Shown in pieces: positions 1 through 11,369 of a stretch of 64,000 bases of DNA. Under the pieces are notes generated by a model that saw only the letters and a program-made list of their open reading frames with translations, did no database searches and was not told the DNA's origin. Numbering within the stretch: position 1 is the first letter of the stretch; every line of letters starts with the position of its first letter. This DNA is from Gnetum montanum. Lineage: Eukaryota; Streptophyta; Gnetopsida; Gnetales; Gnetaceae. A program made the position numbers and the translations under genes. The stretch covers positions 740,203 to 804,202 of the forward strand of contig MNCI01022151.1 of assembly GCA_015680685.1 (NCBI GenBank). The letters are read 5' to 3'.

Positions 1-540
1 ATATTTTGTCTTATTTCTAGTAGTATTTAAGCCTTTTGATGGTAAATCTTGTCCTGACTCTACGATTTTAGAAGTCATATTTGCTTGAGATGTATCCTTT
101 TAACATAGCACCTTTTGCAAACAACATACACCAAAGGATTTCATCTTGTATTTTCTTTGGTATTTTATGCATAATAATAGCAAACAAGTATGGACTATGT
201 GTGTATCCTCGATGCAGACTTATTGTGATTGGAAAATGACAAGTTATTCCACATGTTGTTCTAATTCTAATAGTAGCTTCTTTATATATGTCTTGGATCA
301 CTTTGATATATTTACCAACAATGTTTTTGCTTTGTAACACTCACCAAAAAATGTCTCCAAGCACTCTTATGGGCCTTTTCGAAGTCAAAGAAGATCACAA
401 GTATATCTTTCTATTCCTTCTTAACTTTTCCATTAATTGTCATACTAAAAAAAATATCCTTAGTAGTTGATCTTCTTGGCATAAGTGCAAATTGATTTTT
501 TTGATACTATTGATTTATGTTTAAATGTTGCTCTAAAACT
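1..540 (-). mobile_element. RTE-like LINE fragment, reverse transcriptase part, cut by the window edge
   Basis: The minus strand from about 340 to 68 encodes a decayed LINE reverse transcriptase. Visible blocks are RTTCGITCHFPIT, a SPYLFAIIM block, and IQDEILWCMLF. These match in order the plant LINE family whose palm normally reads WCMLFADD; here the catalytic residues have become AKG, so the enzyme is dead. Sequence at 360-500 also matches the LINE half at 42532-42767, which shows the same family. The 3' end lies outside the window and no target duplication can be read. Assignment to the RTE clade rests on the GAT-type 3' tail of the copy ending at 35172, so it is indirect here. Confidence 0.7.
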
Positions 541-591
541 TCATCATCTTGGTGCCTTTATCCTATCTATAATGGGCTGACTATTAAGATA
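541..591. repeat. 51-bp block shared with 34693-34742
   Basis: About 50 bases here recur at 34693-34742 in the same orientation with a handful of substitutions. Both lie beside or inside retrotransposon debris. The minus-strand reading of both contains a similar peptide (YLN-x-QPI). Origin unknown; possibly a piece of a LINE or retroelement ORF. Confidence 0.5.
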
Positions 592-1447
592 GATGAAGGA
601 TTTGATGATGACTTGCTATGGTTGGTTGTTTACCTCATGCCTGGGTCCTTGAATGTATATTTTTATTGTGCCCTCAAGTGCCATGTGTCTTGGCATACCC
701 CTTGAAATTGAAGTCTTTCCCACATATCTATATTTTTAAAAACCATTTCAACATGCATATTTAAGCATACTTCTTACATAACAAGCATTTCAGTTTTAAA
801 ATAAATCTGGAAAAATAATTCTTGGAATTGTAACTAAAAGTAAGCCCCAGGCCAAAATTTATTGATGTTGTAATCAATCATTTAGATCACAATCAAAATA
901 TCAGCACCAAATCACATGCACCCTGATAACAAAGCACACACAAATACTCTCACAATCCTTAAGATTAAAACCCAAGGTAAAGGTGTTTGTTACAATGCTT
1001 TTCAGCTTTCTTGGAAATAGGCACTTAAGATTTCTTGGAAAAAGGCATCGGAAGACAGTCAAGCATGTTTTTAGACACGGGAATTGGATCTTACTATACC
1101 TTGTGCTTTGATACTAAAACATTGTTGCTGTCCACATATGCAAATTCTAGCTCTGCTGCTTTTCAGGATACTAACGAATCTAGTAAAGCTAAAATCAAAA
1201 AGTTTGGGTTGTTATATATATGTAATAGAAACAATTTCCTCTTACCTCAAAAATTGTGGTTTTAGTAACTTGACTTTGATTAAAACGGGCTAGAACTTCA
1301 ATTATCTCCATTTCCTGTTTAATTGCTTTGTGTACATAATTTCAGTATTCATTTTTCTTTGAATTGATCATCATTTAAGAAATTGTGTATTGTGTAGGAA
1401 CAATAAATAGATGTGTTAATTATGTTGTCGATGAATGCATTTTGCAG
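592..1447. other. No gene seen; probable intron or upstream sequence of the host gene
   Basis: AT-rich sequence with short ORFs only. An in-frame open stretch runs from 1385 into the exon at 1448, so the real exon could start earlier than the acceptor chosen. No promoter can be supported. Confidence 0.4.
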
Positions 1448-1564
1448 CATGTCCCCTCTGAAAAGCCATTGCCTAGACCTTTATCCGCTCCTGGTTTAGA
1501 AAGTACCCAGGAAAATAGCATTGGAAATGAAGAATGTTTAACAGAAGCTGAAAATGCTTCACAG
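1448..1564 (+). CDS. Host gene of unknown function, internal coding exon (exon a)
   Basis: A 117-base exon is inferred between an acceptor ending TTTTGCAG and the donor CAG/GTATAA. It reads 39 codons with no stop, beginning HVPSEKPLPRPLSAPG and ending ENASQ: a polar, Pro/Ser/Glu-rich segment with the look of a disordered linker. It starts and ends in phase 0, which fits the next exon at 17385. It is not in a repeat and carries none of the stops that riddle the surrounding elements. The protein was not recognised, so no function is assigned. The frame is also open upstream to 1385, so the exon could be longer. Other exons certainly lie upstream of the window. Confidence 0.6.
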
Positions 1565-1655
1565 GTATAATGCTTTTTCCTTTTAATTTTAAGTTGGTTA
1601 TAGCATAGTTTAGGAGAGAATTTAGCAAGAACTGAAAAGTACTTCAGACCACCTC

Positions 1656-1836
1656 TTGTGGAGACAATTGTTGATTTTCATCTTGCTCTAGATGAGGGTT
1701 CTATCACTGTTTCTGTAATTATTCTTGTTTGATGTTAATGTTATATCTAATTTGTGGAGACAATTGTTGATTTTCATCTTGCTCTAGATGAGGGTTTTGT
1801 CACCATTTCTTTAATTATTCTTATTTGATGTTAATG
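1656..1836. repeat. 85-bp direct repeat pair ending at a LINE poly(T)
   Basis: Copy 1 (about 1656-1740) and copy 2 (about 1752-1836) start TTGTGGAGACAATTG and both end GATGTTAATG, with an 11-base spacer and few differences. Copy 2 stops one base before the poly(T) run that marks the 3' end of LINE A. Confidence 0.85.
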
Positions 1837-1837
1837 C

Positions 1838-4800
1838 TTTTTTTTTTTTTGGAAAGAATTCGAGTTGTATTAATTCCAAAAAGGAAGCTGTACATGAGTA
1901 AAGCTTGGGTCAAAGCAGCTGGCCCCACCCTAGACGGCTTACAAAGCTGCAGAGCCCATTGATTCTCCCTATCTGAAATTACCCTCCCTTGGGGCAAGCC
2001 TTGCCTATGCTAACAAAACTTTACAGGCTCCCTTCCCCTGGGCCCTAGCCCACCAGGCTGCATAGACACCCTATGCTCACTCTTCCTATGTCATCCTAGC
2101 CTTCCCTGTGTATTCTCTTTGTGGGCTCTACCCCTGCGTTGACCCCCTACTCTCCTCTCTAGACTGCAAACGAGGGTTGGTGTCCATTGAAGTACCGGTA
2201 TTGATTGCCAGTTGTTGCTAATTTTCTTGTATGAGTTGTGTAATACCTGCCATGTGTTTAGAAATGATGCCCTCCATCCACCGTAGGGTCTGTATCTACA
2301 TGCGTGTGGCCTCCTGTTATGCCTTTCATCGCATGTTGGCCCACCTCTCTTGCCACCACTTCCTTTCTTCCTGCTTGGCTTGTTCAATTGCTCTATTGCT
2401 TTCCGCGGTGATATCCCAGCCTGCCCCTTTCTGCTGGCCTCCCTCCGTGTTGAGTCCCCAATCTTGTGTCCCCCTGGTGTCTGTTGGCATTCTCACCACC
2501 TCATTGTTAGTATCCTGGGGTCCCATCTTGAGGTCTTGTTTCCTACCCCATCGACGAGAGTAGGCCAGTGTGGGTTGTAGCATTGGAATCGGTGTCCCCA
2601 TCCTCCAGAGTGCCATGATCACCCTAGGGTGTCTCCTAGGCCTCCGGCATTGTAGAGAGTCCTAGAAAAACTGTGGCATGTTAATGGGGTTCCTGTGCCT
2701 CATGTGCTTCAGAAATGTAAAATGAACATCCACCAGTTTGTGGGGGTATTTAGACTATACAAAGTAACATTCGACCAAGATAGTAGCTTCCCTCCAAACC
2801 CCTAGTACAGCCAATCTCCAAATGTGACTGTTGGCAATCTTGGGGGTGTCCCCCTAAAAAAATTTCATTTGCATCTGATTGTGCATGCACAACCGGTGCA
2901 ATCACCTCACCCTCTGCGTCCACCCCTAATGCAACCACCAACGCAGGAACAGAGACCATGATGCTCCTGCCACGGAATTTAGTTTCGTTGTTGTGCCAAT
3001 TGTCGTAAAACTACGCTGTGGGAATTTCTTGTTGCACTTCCAGCCTATCCACTAGACCAGTTGCCACAGCTTCGTCTTCTGCATAAATTCTGTGACTGAG
3101 GGCTCAAATAGGAGTCTCTGTCCCATAGTGGCAGACACCTTGTTCCAGACCACGTGAATACCCTAGGCCACCATTGTCAGTGGTGGCAGTGCAATGTCGC
3201 TGAAAACCTGCGAATTTCGGTGCTTCCACAATGCCCACAAGGCAGCCAAAGTTGGCAAATCGCTGTGGCAAGCAAACGGGGGAAGTTGGGCCTCACGCCA
3301 AACAGCCTTGGTGCAGGAGTAGTTGTGTGTGAAGTGCTACAGTGTTTCAATGTCATGGAGGCACATGGGACAGGTGGGCTCCACCTGCATGCCATGTTCA
3401 TGCAATGTGATGCGTACTAGGAGCGCATGGTGCTTAAGCACCCAACCAAAAGCCTTTGCTTTCTCTGGTAAGCGGCCCTTCCAGAGTTTCACCCAGGCGG
3501 ATTTCGACAGGTATTGATGTTTAACGATCTCTTGGGGGTGCTAATCCAGAATCCCCAGCGGTTCCAGTGTATGAACATGCTGGCATAAGTTCCTCCATTG
3601 CAAGTTGCCGACCCTTGCCTCCTAGTAGCAATACTTTTGTCTAAGCAGTTGTGCCCACAACAGTGGATTCCTATTGTGGCCCAGGAATCTGCGCAGGAGC
3701 CGTTGTAGCCTCAGGTCAATCTCGTCCTTGAACTTTAGGAGACCGATCCCTCTTGCTGGCTTAGGCTGAGCTATTATGGTCCAAGAAACGAAGTGCATTT
3801 TTTTGCCCCCTGACCACATGAAATCTCTGATGATACGGTCAATTTGCTACATCTCTCTCATTGGCGACTTGGCCATGGACATCGTGAACATGGCCATGGC
3901 CATCAGCATAGTAGACACAAGGATCATCTTTCCCTTGTGTGATAGGAAGTGGTTAGTCCAATGAGTAGTTTTCATCTAGATCTTCTCCTTTAGCCCTTGC
4001 TAGGCCTTCTTCCATTGCCAATAAAAAATGGGCATGCCAAGATACTTGTCCTGCGTGTTGCTCGACAAGATGCCCAACATCTGAATGATTTTTGCTTCCA
4101 CCTTTTGCAGCGTGTGAACCATGTGAATGGCTGATTTTCCTATGTTGATGGTGAGGCCCACCTCCCTCCATAGCTGGTCCAATGTCCTCAACAAGGCCTT
4201 GGCTTATGGCACCACCACCCTGGTAAACACCATCATGTCATCGACATAGTGGGCTACCAAGCAATGAACACCATGAATGTCAAGCCCTTGGACTCCTTCC
4301 TACATGCAGTAGGTCTTGAGCAAGTCCATGACCAATATGAATAGTAGCGGTGATAACAGGTCTCCTTGTCTTAAGCTCCTCTTGGTGCCATTGAAGCCCC
4401 ACAACCGCCAATCGATATCAAAGGAGTAGCAGCTGCCTCGTTGTATCTATACACATAAATTGACAAATTTGGCATTGAATCCCTTCACAAGCATAACTGC
4501 TTTGAGAGCAGCCTAGTTGATCGAGTCATAAGCCTTGGTGATGCCCAACTTTATGCACATCCCTAGGAATTTGGTTGTCCTTAGGGAATGTCGAATCTCT
4601 TGCAATAGCAAGACCTGGTCTTGCAAAAATAGATAAATCCAGCCTGATGCTGTTTGACCAGCCTGGGCATGAGGGAGGTAATCCGCCCCACCAGCATCCA
4701 TGAAAAAATCTGTAGGAATGTGTTGCACATTCCAATGGGCTTGAAGTGCCCTGGTGACGTTGGGTTTAGGACTTTTGGCAGAAGAACAACCCGGGAATAG

Positions 4801-4989
4801 TTAATCTCTTTTCTAACTTGTTGCTAGGAGAGCATGCTGTTGAAAGTGTCAAGCAATTTAGCTCCTAGAATCTCCTCAAATTCCCTAAAAAATAAAATGG
4901 GCCACCCATATGGCCTTGTGGCTTTGTTAGATGGCATTGCTTGCAAAATTCCCAAGGGCTAAACACCCCTTGGGAAGGATTGGGCAAAA
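1838..4989 (-). mobile_element. LINE A: 5'-truncated L1-like retrotransposon
   Basis: A poly(T) run at 1838-1850 is the antisense of the poly(A) tail, giving minus-strand orientation. Reading upstream on the minus strand there is a C-terminal region (2091-2960), a zinc-binding region near 3317-3375, and reverse transcriptase from about 4935 to 3800. The endonuclease is missing: the element stops where the poly(T) end of the next element begins (4990). Its C-terminal segment (VALGVDAEGEVI...PVVH) matches LINE C at 24852-25061, and its tail segment before the 3' UTR matches LINE B, so the three belong to one family. It lies antisense in the inferred first intron of the host gene. Confidence 0.8.
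2090..4935 (-). pseudogene. LINE A ORF2 remnant: reverse transcriptase and zf-RVT region
   Basis: The RT start is recognisable by GWPILFF and PTSPGHFKPIGMCN, followed by LGMCIKLGITKAYDS. The catalytic motif is intact as YVDD (4237-4248). The zinc-binding block reads CPMCLHDIETL, then a stop at a Gln codon (CAG to TAG), and the third Cys is replaced by Tyr, so the finger is broken. Frames shift several times along the remnant. It cannot encode a working enzyme. Confidence 0.75.
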
Positions 4990-6400
4990 TTTTTTTTGGG
5001 GAAGCCCTCACCAGAGGACAAAACAAGAAAACAAATTAATAGATCGGGTCGTATGAGATAGGCAAAACCAAAGCCATCCCACAGAATCCCAGAGAACCAA
5101 GACCAGAAGGGAAAGGCCCCAAAGAAACAACCCAACAAAACAAATGAGCCCCCAACAATAGACTAAGAGCAAAACCCTACCAAATGGAGTGCAGCAACCT
5201 AGTACATGGACATCTAACCTTTTGCTCAGAATGTATCACATCCAAGATAGCCTTGTGGTTTTCAATGGTCATAAAAGCAGCTGCATCTTGGAATTCCTAT
5301 TTGTCCTTGGGTGCCAAACTTCTTGTCTTGTCAGGAACAAGTTTAGCGGTAATAATTCGAATGTAGCTTTGCAAAGCGGTCCAGGCAGCATTTCGGTTTA
5401 TACCCAACACAATGTACATGCATCTCCCATTCCAGAACCAGTGGTAGGCATTAGAGTCATGGGCAGCGTCTAAGAAACTCTTCATTTGTTGCTCTTCAAG
5501 CAGGTCCCGAACGTGCTACTCTTCCTCCTTCCACAACTTTCTTTCCTACTTCTCCTTGAGCAGGTCTTCTTGGATCTGTGCACATAGTTGGTCTTCTAGC
5601 TCGTTCCTCATGGTAGTCTCTCTTAGGTCTCTTTGCCTCCTTTCTTCCTCTGTTGCTTCTTTGCAGTGTTGTCTCTCCTCCATTATCCTATCTTGGTCTT
5701 GCTAGTCTCGCTTGAGCAGCTCTACCTCCCACTTGACCCACTCCTCTCTACGCACTCTTTCTTCAACCTTGGCCATTGCCTTTGCAAGCTCCTCTTGAAA
5801 TTTGGCCTGCAACTCTCAGTGCATAGACTTCTAAGCTAGGTGAATTTGCTTCCTAAAATCTAGAGGTTGGTCCACAATTGAAGTGGATGCCTTGCCCAGC
5901 ACTGCTGCATCATCCCACAACATAGGGGTAGAGGAGGAAGAAGCACCCTTGATGGGCCTGCGCTGCTTGTAAATAGTTGTGAAAGGTAAGGGCTTGATGG
6001 GTGCTAGAGTGATCGGCTACGCTACCTGCCAAAGCCTAGGTTATACTAGAGTTCCTCTCCCACCTTTCCCGTTGGAGGAAAGCTAAAAAATTCAAGGATA
6101 TTGAGAAGTTGGCCCAAACATATGCATTGCAAGAACACGAAGTGGATCCATTGTAGCTTCCATACATTCCTAGATTGGACAAAGTATCTATTGATGAGCT
6201 CCACGACTACTTGCTAGAGCGGTGAAAGCATTGACCTTAGGACTTGGCCATTGTCAGTCTTTAGCATTGGCCCTTGGAAGAAGCCCTCTATGTCTTGCAA
6301 CCCTCAACTAGTCGACAATACCACCTCCTTGCCGCATGCACCCCCAGGTACTTTGCTAAAGCAACCTTCATGAGGTTAATCCACACCCCAAAGAATGTGG
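4990..6400 (-). mobile_element. Family X copy 1: unrecognised coiled-coil ORF with LINE-like 3' end
   Basis: A poly(T) run at 4990-4997 marks a minus-strand 3' end. Upstream on that strand lies a broken ORF. It begins with a Ser-rich linker (GASSSSTPML near 5930), then has roughly 130 residues very rich in Glu, Lys and Arg that should form a long coiled coil (about 5870-5480). A globular-looking block follows with W-F-x2-G-x-C-x-Y-x3-G-I-N at about 5401-5455, and then an Asp/Ile/His segment. The same order recurs at 18520-19190 and 26150-28520. No known domain was recognised. The 5' limit against LINE B is uncertain; 6100-6480 may belong to either. Several stops lie within it, so it is not functional here. 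Confidence 0.6.
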
Positions 6401-7327
6401 TGGAATCCTTCGTCCAACGCTTGTAGAAGTTGGCATTTGCAAGGCTAGGCGACGTCGATTCTCTTCAATTATCTAGGCAATACCTATCATGTGGTCGCGG
6501 ATGACGCTCTCAATCCATTGCAGCGTCTAGCTGTAAAAGTGCGGGGGCAGGGTTTGTTTCCTAGAAAGCACTCCCCCAGCAGCCCGAACCGGCTCCCTGT
6601 CATTGTTGGCTTGCCTAGTTGTGATCGCTCTGGGGTCAACATCCACAGTCAACAAATCCCGCAGCGAGGCCTGGGCCGGCCCACCCCGCATGCAACCCCC
6701 ACCTGTAAGATCCCGAGAGGACATGGCCGTAGGCTCAGTCGAGACCACGTCACCCCCTGCCGGAAGACCTTTGCTCCTCCTCCACCTTTGATACACCAGC
6801 ATAGGCCTAAGTGGCGGCTAGAGCGGCGGAATCGGAGTGCCAAGCCGCCAGAGAGCACAGATCACCCCCGGGTGTCGGCCAAGCCGACATCGTTGCAGAG
6901 ACTCCCAGAGGAAGTGGGGGAGGTTAATAGGAGTCTCGGCATGTATGCGCTTGAGAAACATGAAGTGCACCTCGTTGAGTTTGTGGTGGGAACACAACTG
7001 AATGAAGTAACGCTCCACCATTGCGGCCGCGGCCCACCAGGCGGGCGAGAGGGCCGACCCTCGGATGTGGTCACTAGCCGTCCGGGGGATGGAGCCCTGG
7101 AAGAACTCGGTAGCGTCTACCTAGGACTAAGCCACAGGGGGAATCAGGTCCCCCATTGCGGGGGCACCAATCGCCTTAGCCAAAGCGTCAACCGTCACCT
7201 AGATTTGGTGTCCGCGAAGCACCGTGTACTCCCCGTTCCAGTTTGCATAGAACAGCTAGACGTCCATCTCCGGGTCCGCTACAATGCATTGGAGCAAGGT
7301 AGTCCAACCCATCCACGAAACCAGCTA

Positions 7328-8349
7328 CTAGAGATCAGTTTGTTTTTGAATGTCGGTAGCTGGCGGCTCGAGACAAGCACGTGGTCCCATTAGTGCAGTA
7401 ATTTCATCCCACGATCTTTTGAACCGGTGAGCCAGCGTGGCAGCTGAGGGGATAGCTATCCCTCTGAAGACTCGATTGTTCCTGGCACGCCAGAGGGTCC
7501 ATAAGGCAGCAAGCATCTGCGAATCACCAGAACATTCGAGCGGGGGGAGGCCTGCCGTACTCCAGAAGTTCCTAGCGATGTGGCACTCATGCACAAAGTG
7601 TTGGTGCGTCTCGTTGCGTTGATTGCACATCGGGCAGATGTTAATGTGCATGCCACGTGCCTATAGACATGTCTGTATGGGAAGCGCCTCATTCAAGACC
7701 AGCCACCCAAAAGCCTTAATTTGTTCCAGTAGGCGGCCTTTTCATAGGCGCTTCCAACAAGGTTCCTTTGGGAATTGGTGTTTGAGCAGTTCATAGGGAT
7801 GCAATGCGGTCTCGTCGTCGTGGGTGAGGGTGTGGATGTGCGCACAGAGTTGGCGCCAGACTAGGGAGTCAGACATAGTAGCCTCCCAGGGTCGGTATTT
7901 CCGTACCAAGAGTTGAACCCACTGGGGGGGTCGTCAGATGTTGTGGAGATTCTATGGAGAAGCCGCTGCCTACCCAAGGCAACCTCGACGGCAAATTGAA
8001 GGATGTCAACATTGCCCGCCTAGTGGGGGCATGCGATCTTCTCCCAAGAAACCAGGTGCCTCTTTTGTCCGCCCTTACCCCCGTACCACACGAAATCACG
8101 AGTGATCGCGTCAATGTGCTGCATGATGCCGAACGACGGTGTGGCCATAAAGGCGGCGAATCTTGCCATGGCCACCAGCACAGTAGTCGCTAGCATGATC
8201 TTCCCTTTGCAGGACAGGAACCTATTCGCCCAGTGAGCCGTGCACGTTTGAAGTTTCACTATGAGCGCATGCCAAGTTCGCTGTTTGTGCCAGGTGTGCA
8301 TTGGCGTTCCCAGGTACGTGTCCTCCTCGCTCCTCAGGAGAATCCCCAA
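7328..8349 (-). pseudogene. LINE B thumb/connector and zf-RVT region
   Basis: The 109-codon open stretch 8349-8020 contains YLGTPMHTWHKQRTW and a WANRFLSCKGK block, the usual region after the RT core. It is followed, after frameshifts, by the 107-codon stretch 7651-7328 that starts MHINICPMCNQRNETHQHF and continues VHECHIARNFW. All cysteine and histidine positions of the zf-RVT zinc-binding motif are present, unlike in LINE A and LINE C. A long plus-strand ORF (6491-7393) overlaps it and is a shadow. Confidence 0.75.
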
Positions 8350-8479
8350 GATCTAGATGATCTTAGTGTGGACACTAGGGTGGGTATGGGTTAGGTATAT
8401 TGCGGACTTGCCTGTGTTGGTGGTCAACCCCACTTCCCTCTTCACCCTGTCCATTGCCGTAGGAGTGCCCAAGCTTGGG

Positions 8480-9240
8480 GCATGATGACATGAGTGAAGA
8501 TCATCGTATTGTCAGCGTAGTGGGCGGTTAAGCATTTGATTCCGTGGATGTCTACACCATGGACACCTTCCTCCGCGCAGTATGTGTGCAAGAGGTCCAT
8601 CACCAGGAGAAAAAGGAGCGGGGACAGGGGGTCTCCTTGGCGCAGCCCGCGACCCGTGCCTTGGAAGCCCCGGAGGTGGCTGTCAATGTCTAGCGAATAA
8701 CGTCCTCCCTTTTGAATCTAGAGGCACAAGTCCACCAACAATTTCGTAAACCCTTTTGCCTGCATTACAGTCCTGAGGGTGGTCCAGCTTACAAAGTCAT
8801 AAGCCTTTGTGATATCTAATTTGATGCAAAGTCCAGGGAATCTGGCAATTTTGAGCGAGTGTTGGATTTCCTGTAGGAGCAACACTTGATCTTGGAGATG
8901 ACGGCCTTTGATGAACCCAACCTGGTGCTTCCCGACCAGACGTGGCATGAGGGGTGCCATCCTAGCAACCACCATCCGTGAGAAAAGTCTCAGGAGGGAG
9001 TTACAAACTCCAATGGGGCAAAAATGTCCTGGAGATGTGGGGTTGGCCGTCTTCGAGAGCAGGACCACACAAGAGCAGTTGATTTCCTTACGAACCTATT
9101 GCCAGGCTAGCATCCGGTTAAAGGTATCAAGTAGATTCTACCCAATCAAGTCTTCGAATTCATGGAAGAATTCAATGGGCCACCCATCCGGTCCTGGGGC
9201 TTTATCCACCGGCATGGAGTTTGGTGCGGGAGAAAAGTTG
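8480..9240 (-). pseudogene. LINE B reverse transcriptase core
   Basis: Recognisable RT blocks in order are PGPDGWPIEFFHEF, SPGHFCPIGVCN, the segment GFIKGRHLQDQVLLLQEI, CIKLDITKAYDFVSW, LRQGDPLSPLLF, and then HYADN at the catalytic site. The usual YADD has become YADN (8508-8519), so one of the two catalytic aspartates is lost. The 116-residue open part at 9068-8718 has no stop. This is the best-preserved LINE RT in the window, yet it cannot be active. Confidence 0.8.
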
Positions 9241-9249
9241 CATGAGGCT

Positions 9250-10700
9250 CTAGTTGTCGGATGGGCTGAGGATCTGCGGGATAGAGAGGGAGATGGGGTC
9301 CGTGTGTTGCCATTTCCAGATCTGCTGCCAGTAGTGCAGCAGGGTGTCCGGGCCATAAGATGAGTTAGGTTGTTCCCCATTACCTAGGCCGTGAATCAGG
9401 CACTGCAATCGGTGGCAGGTTCCCCGGTGTGCCTTAGCAGCAACAAAGAAGAATTTTGTATATCTGTCGCCAGCCTTGAGCCACTGTATTTGAGCTCTTT
9501 GACGCCAGTATTCCTCCTCTTCCCGGTCTAAGGTTTGCAGCTCTGCTAAGAGGGCAAGTTCCTCTTGAGCGAAATCGGTGCCACGCTCTTGTTGGTTTTG
9601 GATGTCTTGTAGGTGTGATTGCAGTTGTGTCCTATATCCCTTGAAGCAGTACTTGTCCTCCACGGCTAGGGCCTTGATTTGACGTTTGAGTGTCCGGAGG
9701 CCGTTCTTGAGGAAATCATGTGGTTCCTGCGTATCGTTATACCTTGACCAAATAGACTGCACAAGCTCACCCAGCCATGGCTTAGTCAGCCTGGTTCTTT
9801 CGAATCTGAACAAGCGTGGGGCCTTGGAAACGTCTGTCATTAGGTGACAGACAATGGCTCTATGATCCGAGGCCACATGGTCCCGACCGCAGGCGTGGAC
9901 CTCCCATTCTAGCATCAGCGTTGAGCTGACCCAGACCCTGTCGATGCGAGATTGCACCCAGGTGGCTCCCTACCGCTTGTTGCTCCACGTGTACCTGCAT
10001 CCCTCAATCTCTAGGTCTATGAGGTCTATACAGTGCATTAGGTCCATGCACTCTTACGCCCCTAGGGGTTCCAATGCGGAATCCCTAGACTTTTCCCACT
10101 GGTATAACCGTTGGTTAAAGTCCCCAATGAGGAGCCATCTGGACCTATGGGTTATCAGCTCCGCCACCTAGGATAACTGCCGGATGCGATCTTGCCACAC
10201 TTAGGCCCCGTAAACGTTGGTGACCAGACGTTCGGTCTTGGCAGGTGCACCGTGATGCTCCAGTCCGATGCATCGAGCAGGGACGAGGCAGTCCTGGTGA
10301 GGATAGCGAGACCGCCAGCCCGTCCTTGGCTAGGCACCAAGTGATTGCACCATCCCTCCCAATGTAAAGCCTGATTTTCCAGCTGTTGTAATTTTGTCTC
10401 TTGGAGACACTAAATCGCACCCCTCGATGTGCACCATTCTTTTCAGGGTATTTCTCTTATACGGGATACCTTGTCCCTGACAATTCTAGGACAGAATCTT
10501 CATGGAGAAACAGACAAGCGTTTGTGATAAACCTCCCAGAGTGTGCATTGCACTCCCAAGTCAATATCCAGCTGCATGGTCGTTTTCCGAGTGTGGGCGC
10601 TGTCAGGACGTCCAACCTTGGGCGACGTCTGGGTTACATCAACCCCCTTCTTGCGTGGCACCCCCGCACAATATCGGGCATTTTGGGCTGCAACGAGCCC
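9250..10700 (-). pseudogene. LINE B endonuclease domain and linker
   Basis: An uninterrupted 235-codon minus-strand stretch (9957-9250) begins SRIDRVWVSS and contains ASDHRAIVCHL, the C-terminal part of an APE-type endonuclease with the SDH catalytic motif. It continues into the linker typical of plant L1 ORF2 (WLKAGDRYTKFFF). Upstream, 10400-10155 carries GRAGGLAILTR, a middle endonuclease block, in another frame. The N-terminal part (10700-10430) is only weakly readable because of frameshifts. The domain would nick target DNA to prime reverse transcription; this copy is broken across frames. Confidence 0.75.
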
Positions 10701-10945
10701 CTGCTAGTGGTGATCCAGTCGCTCAGCGGCAGTAGCTCCAGCCCCACCCATGACGTGCCCACCCCCTCGTCTTGGGGATGTTGGTCGAGCTAGCACAGCC
10801 CGCCCGGGCACCCAGACTAGACAGAGTGCCACAAGAAGCCGTGCCCTATTTGCTTGGCCGGCTGTCCGGGCCCACAGCCATAGGTCCCCCTCCTCGAGAG
10901 GCCCCAAATGTCCCACCCCCAGGCCTGCCGAGGCCAGGAGGAACC

Positions 10946-11369
10946 ACGCTGTTGTTATTTATTTATTGTTGTTTTAATGTGTTAACCCACTTTATGTACA
11001 AGCATTTATATTCTTTTATTTGGGCTGGAAAAGAATGCCCCAAAGAATATGTGTGTGTTTGATCAGTTATGTCTACTTACATTCCATAAAATGAACCCAT
11101 GTAAATTATGATTAGAAACCATTTGAGTCCTAGGATAAACAATTTCACTTTGTCTCACTAGTGAATGGATGGGTTGCATTATTTTTCATGCATCTTGCCC
11201 TGGAAGTAGAGATGAACATAAATTTCCAACTCTACCCTTACATATGCTTCTTCATCATCATCTTAATCCTAGCTCTATTCTAACTACATGAGGTTGGTTA
11301 TATGAATTTGTTTCTACTATTTACTTCCATTGAGAGCCAAATTAGCATTAATGCCCAGATCTTGAATAA
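10946..11369. other. No gene seen
   Basis: AT-rich sequence between LINE B and the next LINE piece. Only short ORFs. Confidence 0.4.

Larger units (their letters stand above)
6401..10945 (-). mobile_element. LINE B: long GC-rich L1-like retrotransposon
   Basis: Minus-strand element with the L1 order endonuclease (about 10700-9880), linker, reverse transcriptase (about 9240-8480), thumb/connector, zf-RVT (about 7650-7560) and a C-terminal region shared with LINE A (around 6860-6410). It is clearly more GC- and CpG-rich than its surroundings, which suggests a younger or less deaminated copy. No poly(T) end of its own is seen: its 3' side runs straight into family X copy 1. The GC-rich stretch before 10945 is probably its 5' part. 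It is antisense in the inferred host intron. Ends are approximate. Confidence 0.8.

Noticed and set aside
1167-1201. Possible small exon after a TTTTCAG acceptor
   Set aside because: In the phase needed to join exon a it has an immediate stop (TAA), and the donor is weak.
6491-7393. 300-codon plus-strand ORF, the longest in the window
   Set aside because: It is antisense to the LINE B zf-RVT/C-terminal region and open because that DNA is GC-rich. No domain, and Arg/Pro/His-rich composition typical of a shadow frame.
8908-9363. 151-codon plus-strand ORF
   Set aside because: Antisense to the LINE B reverse transcriptase; shadow frame.
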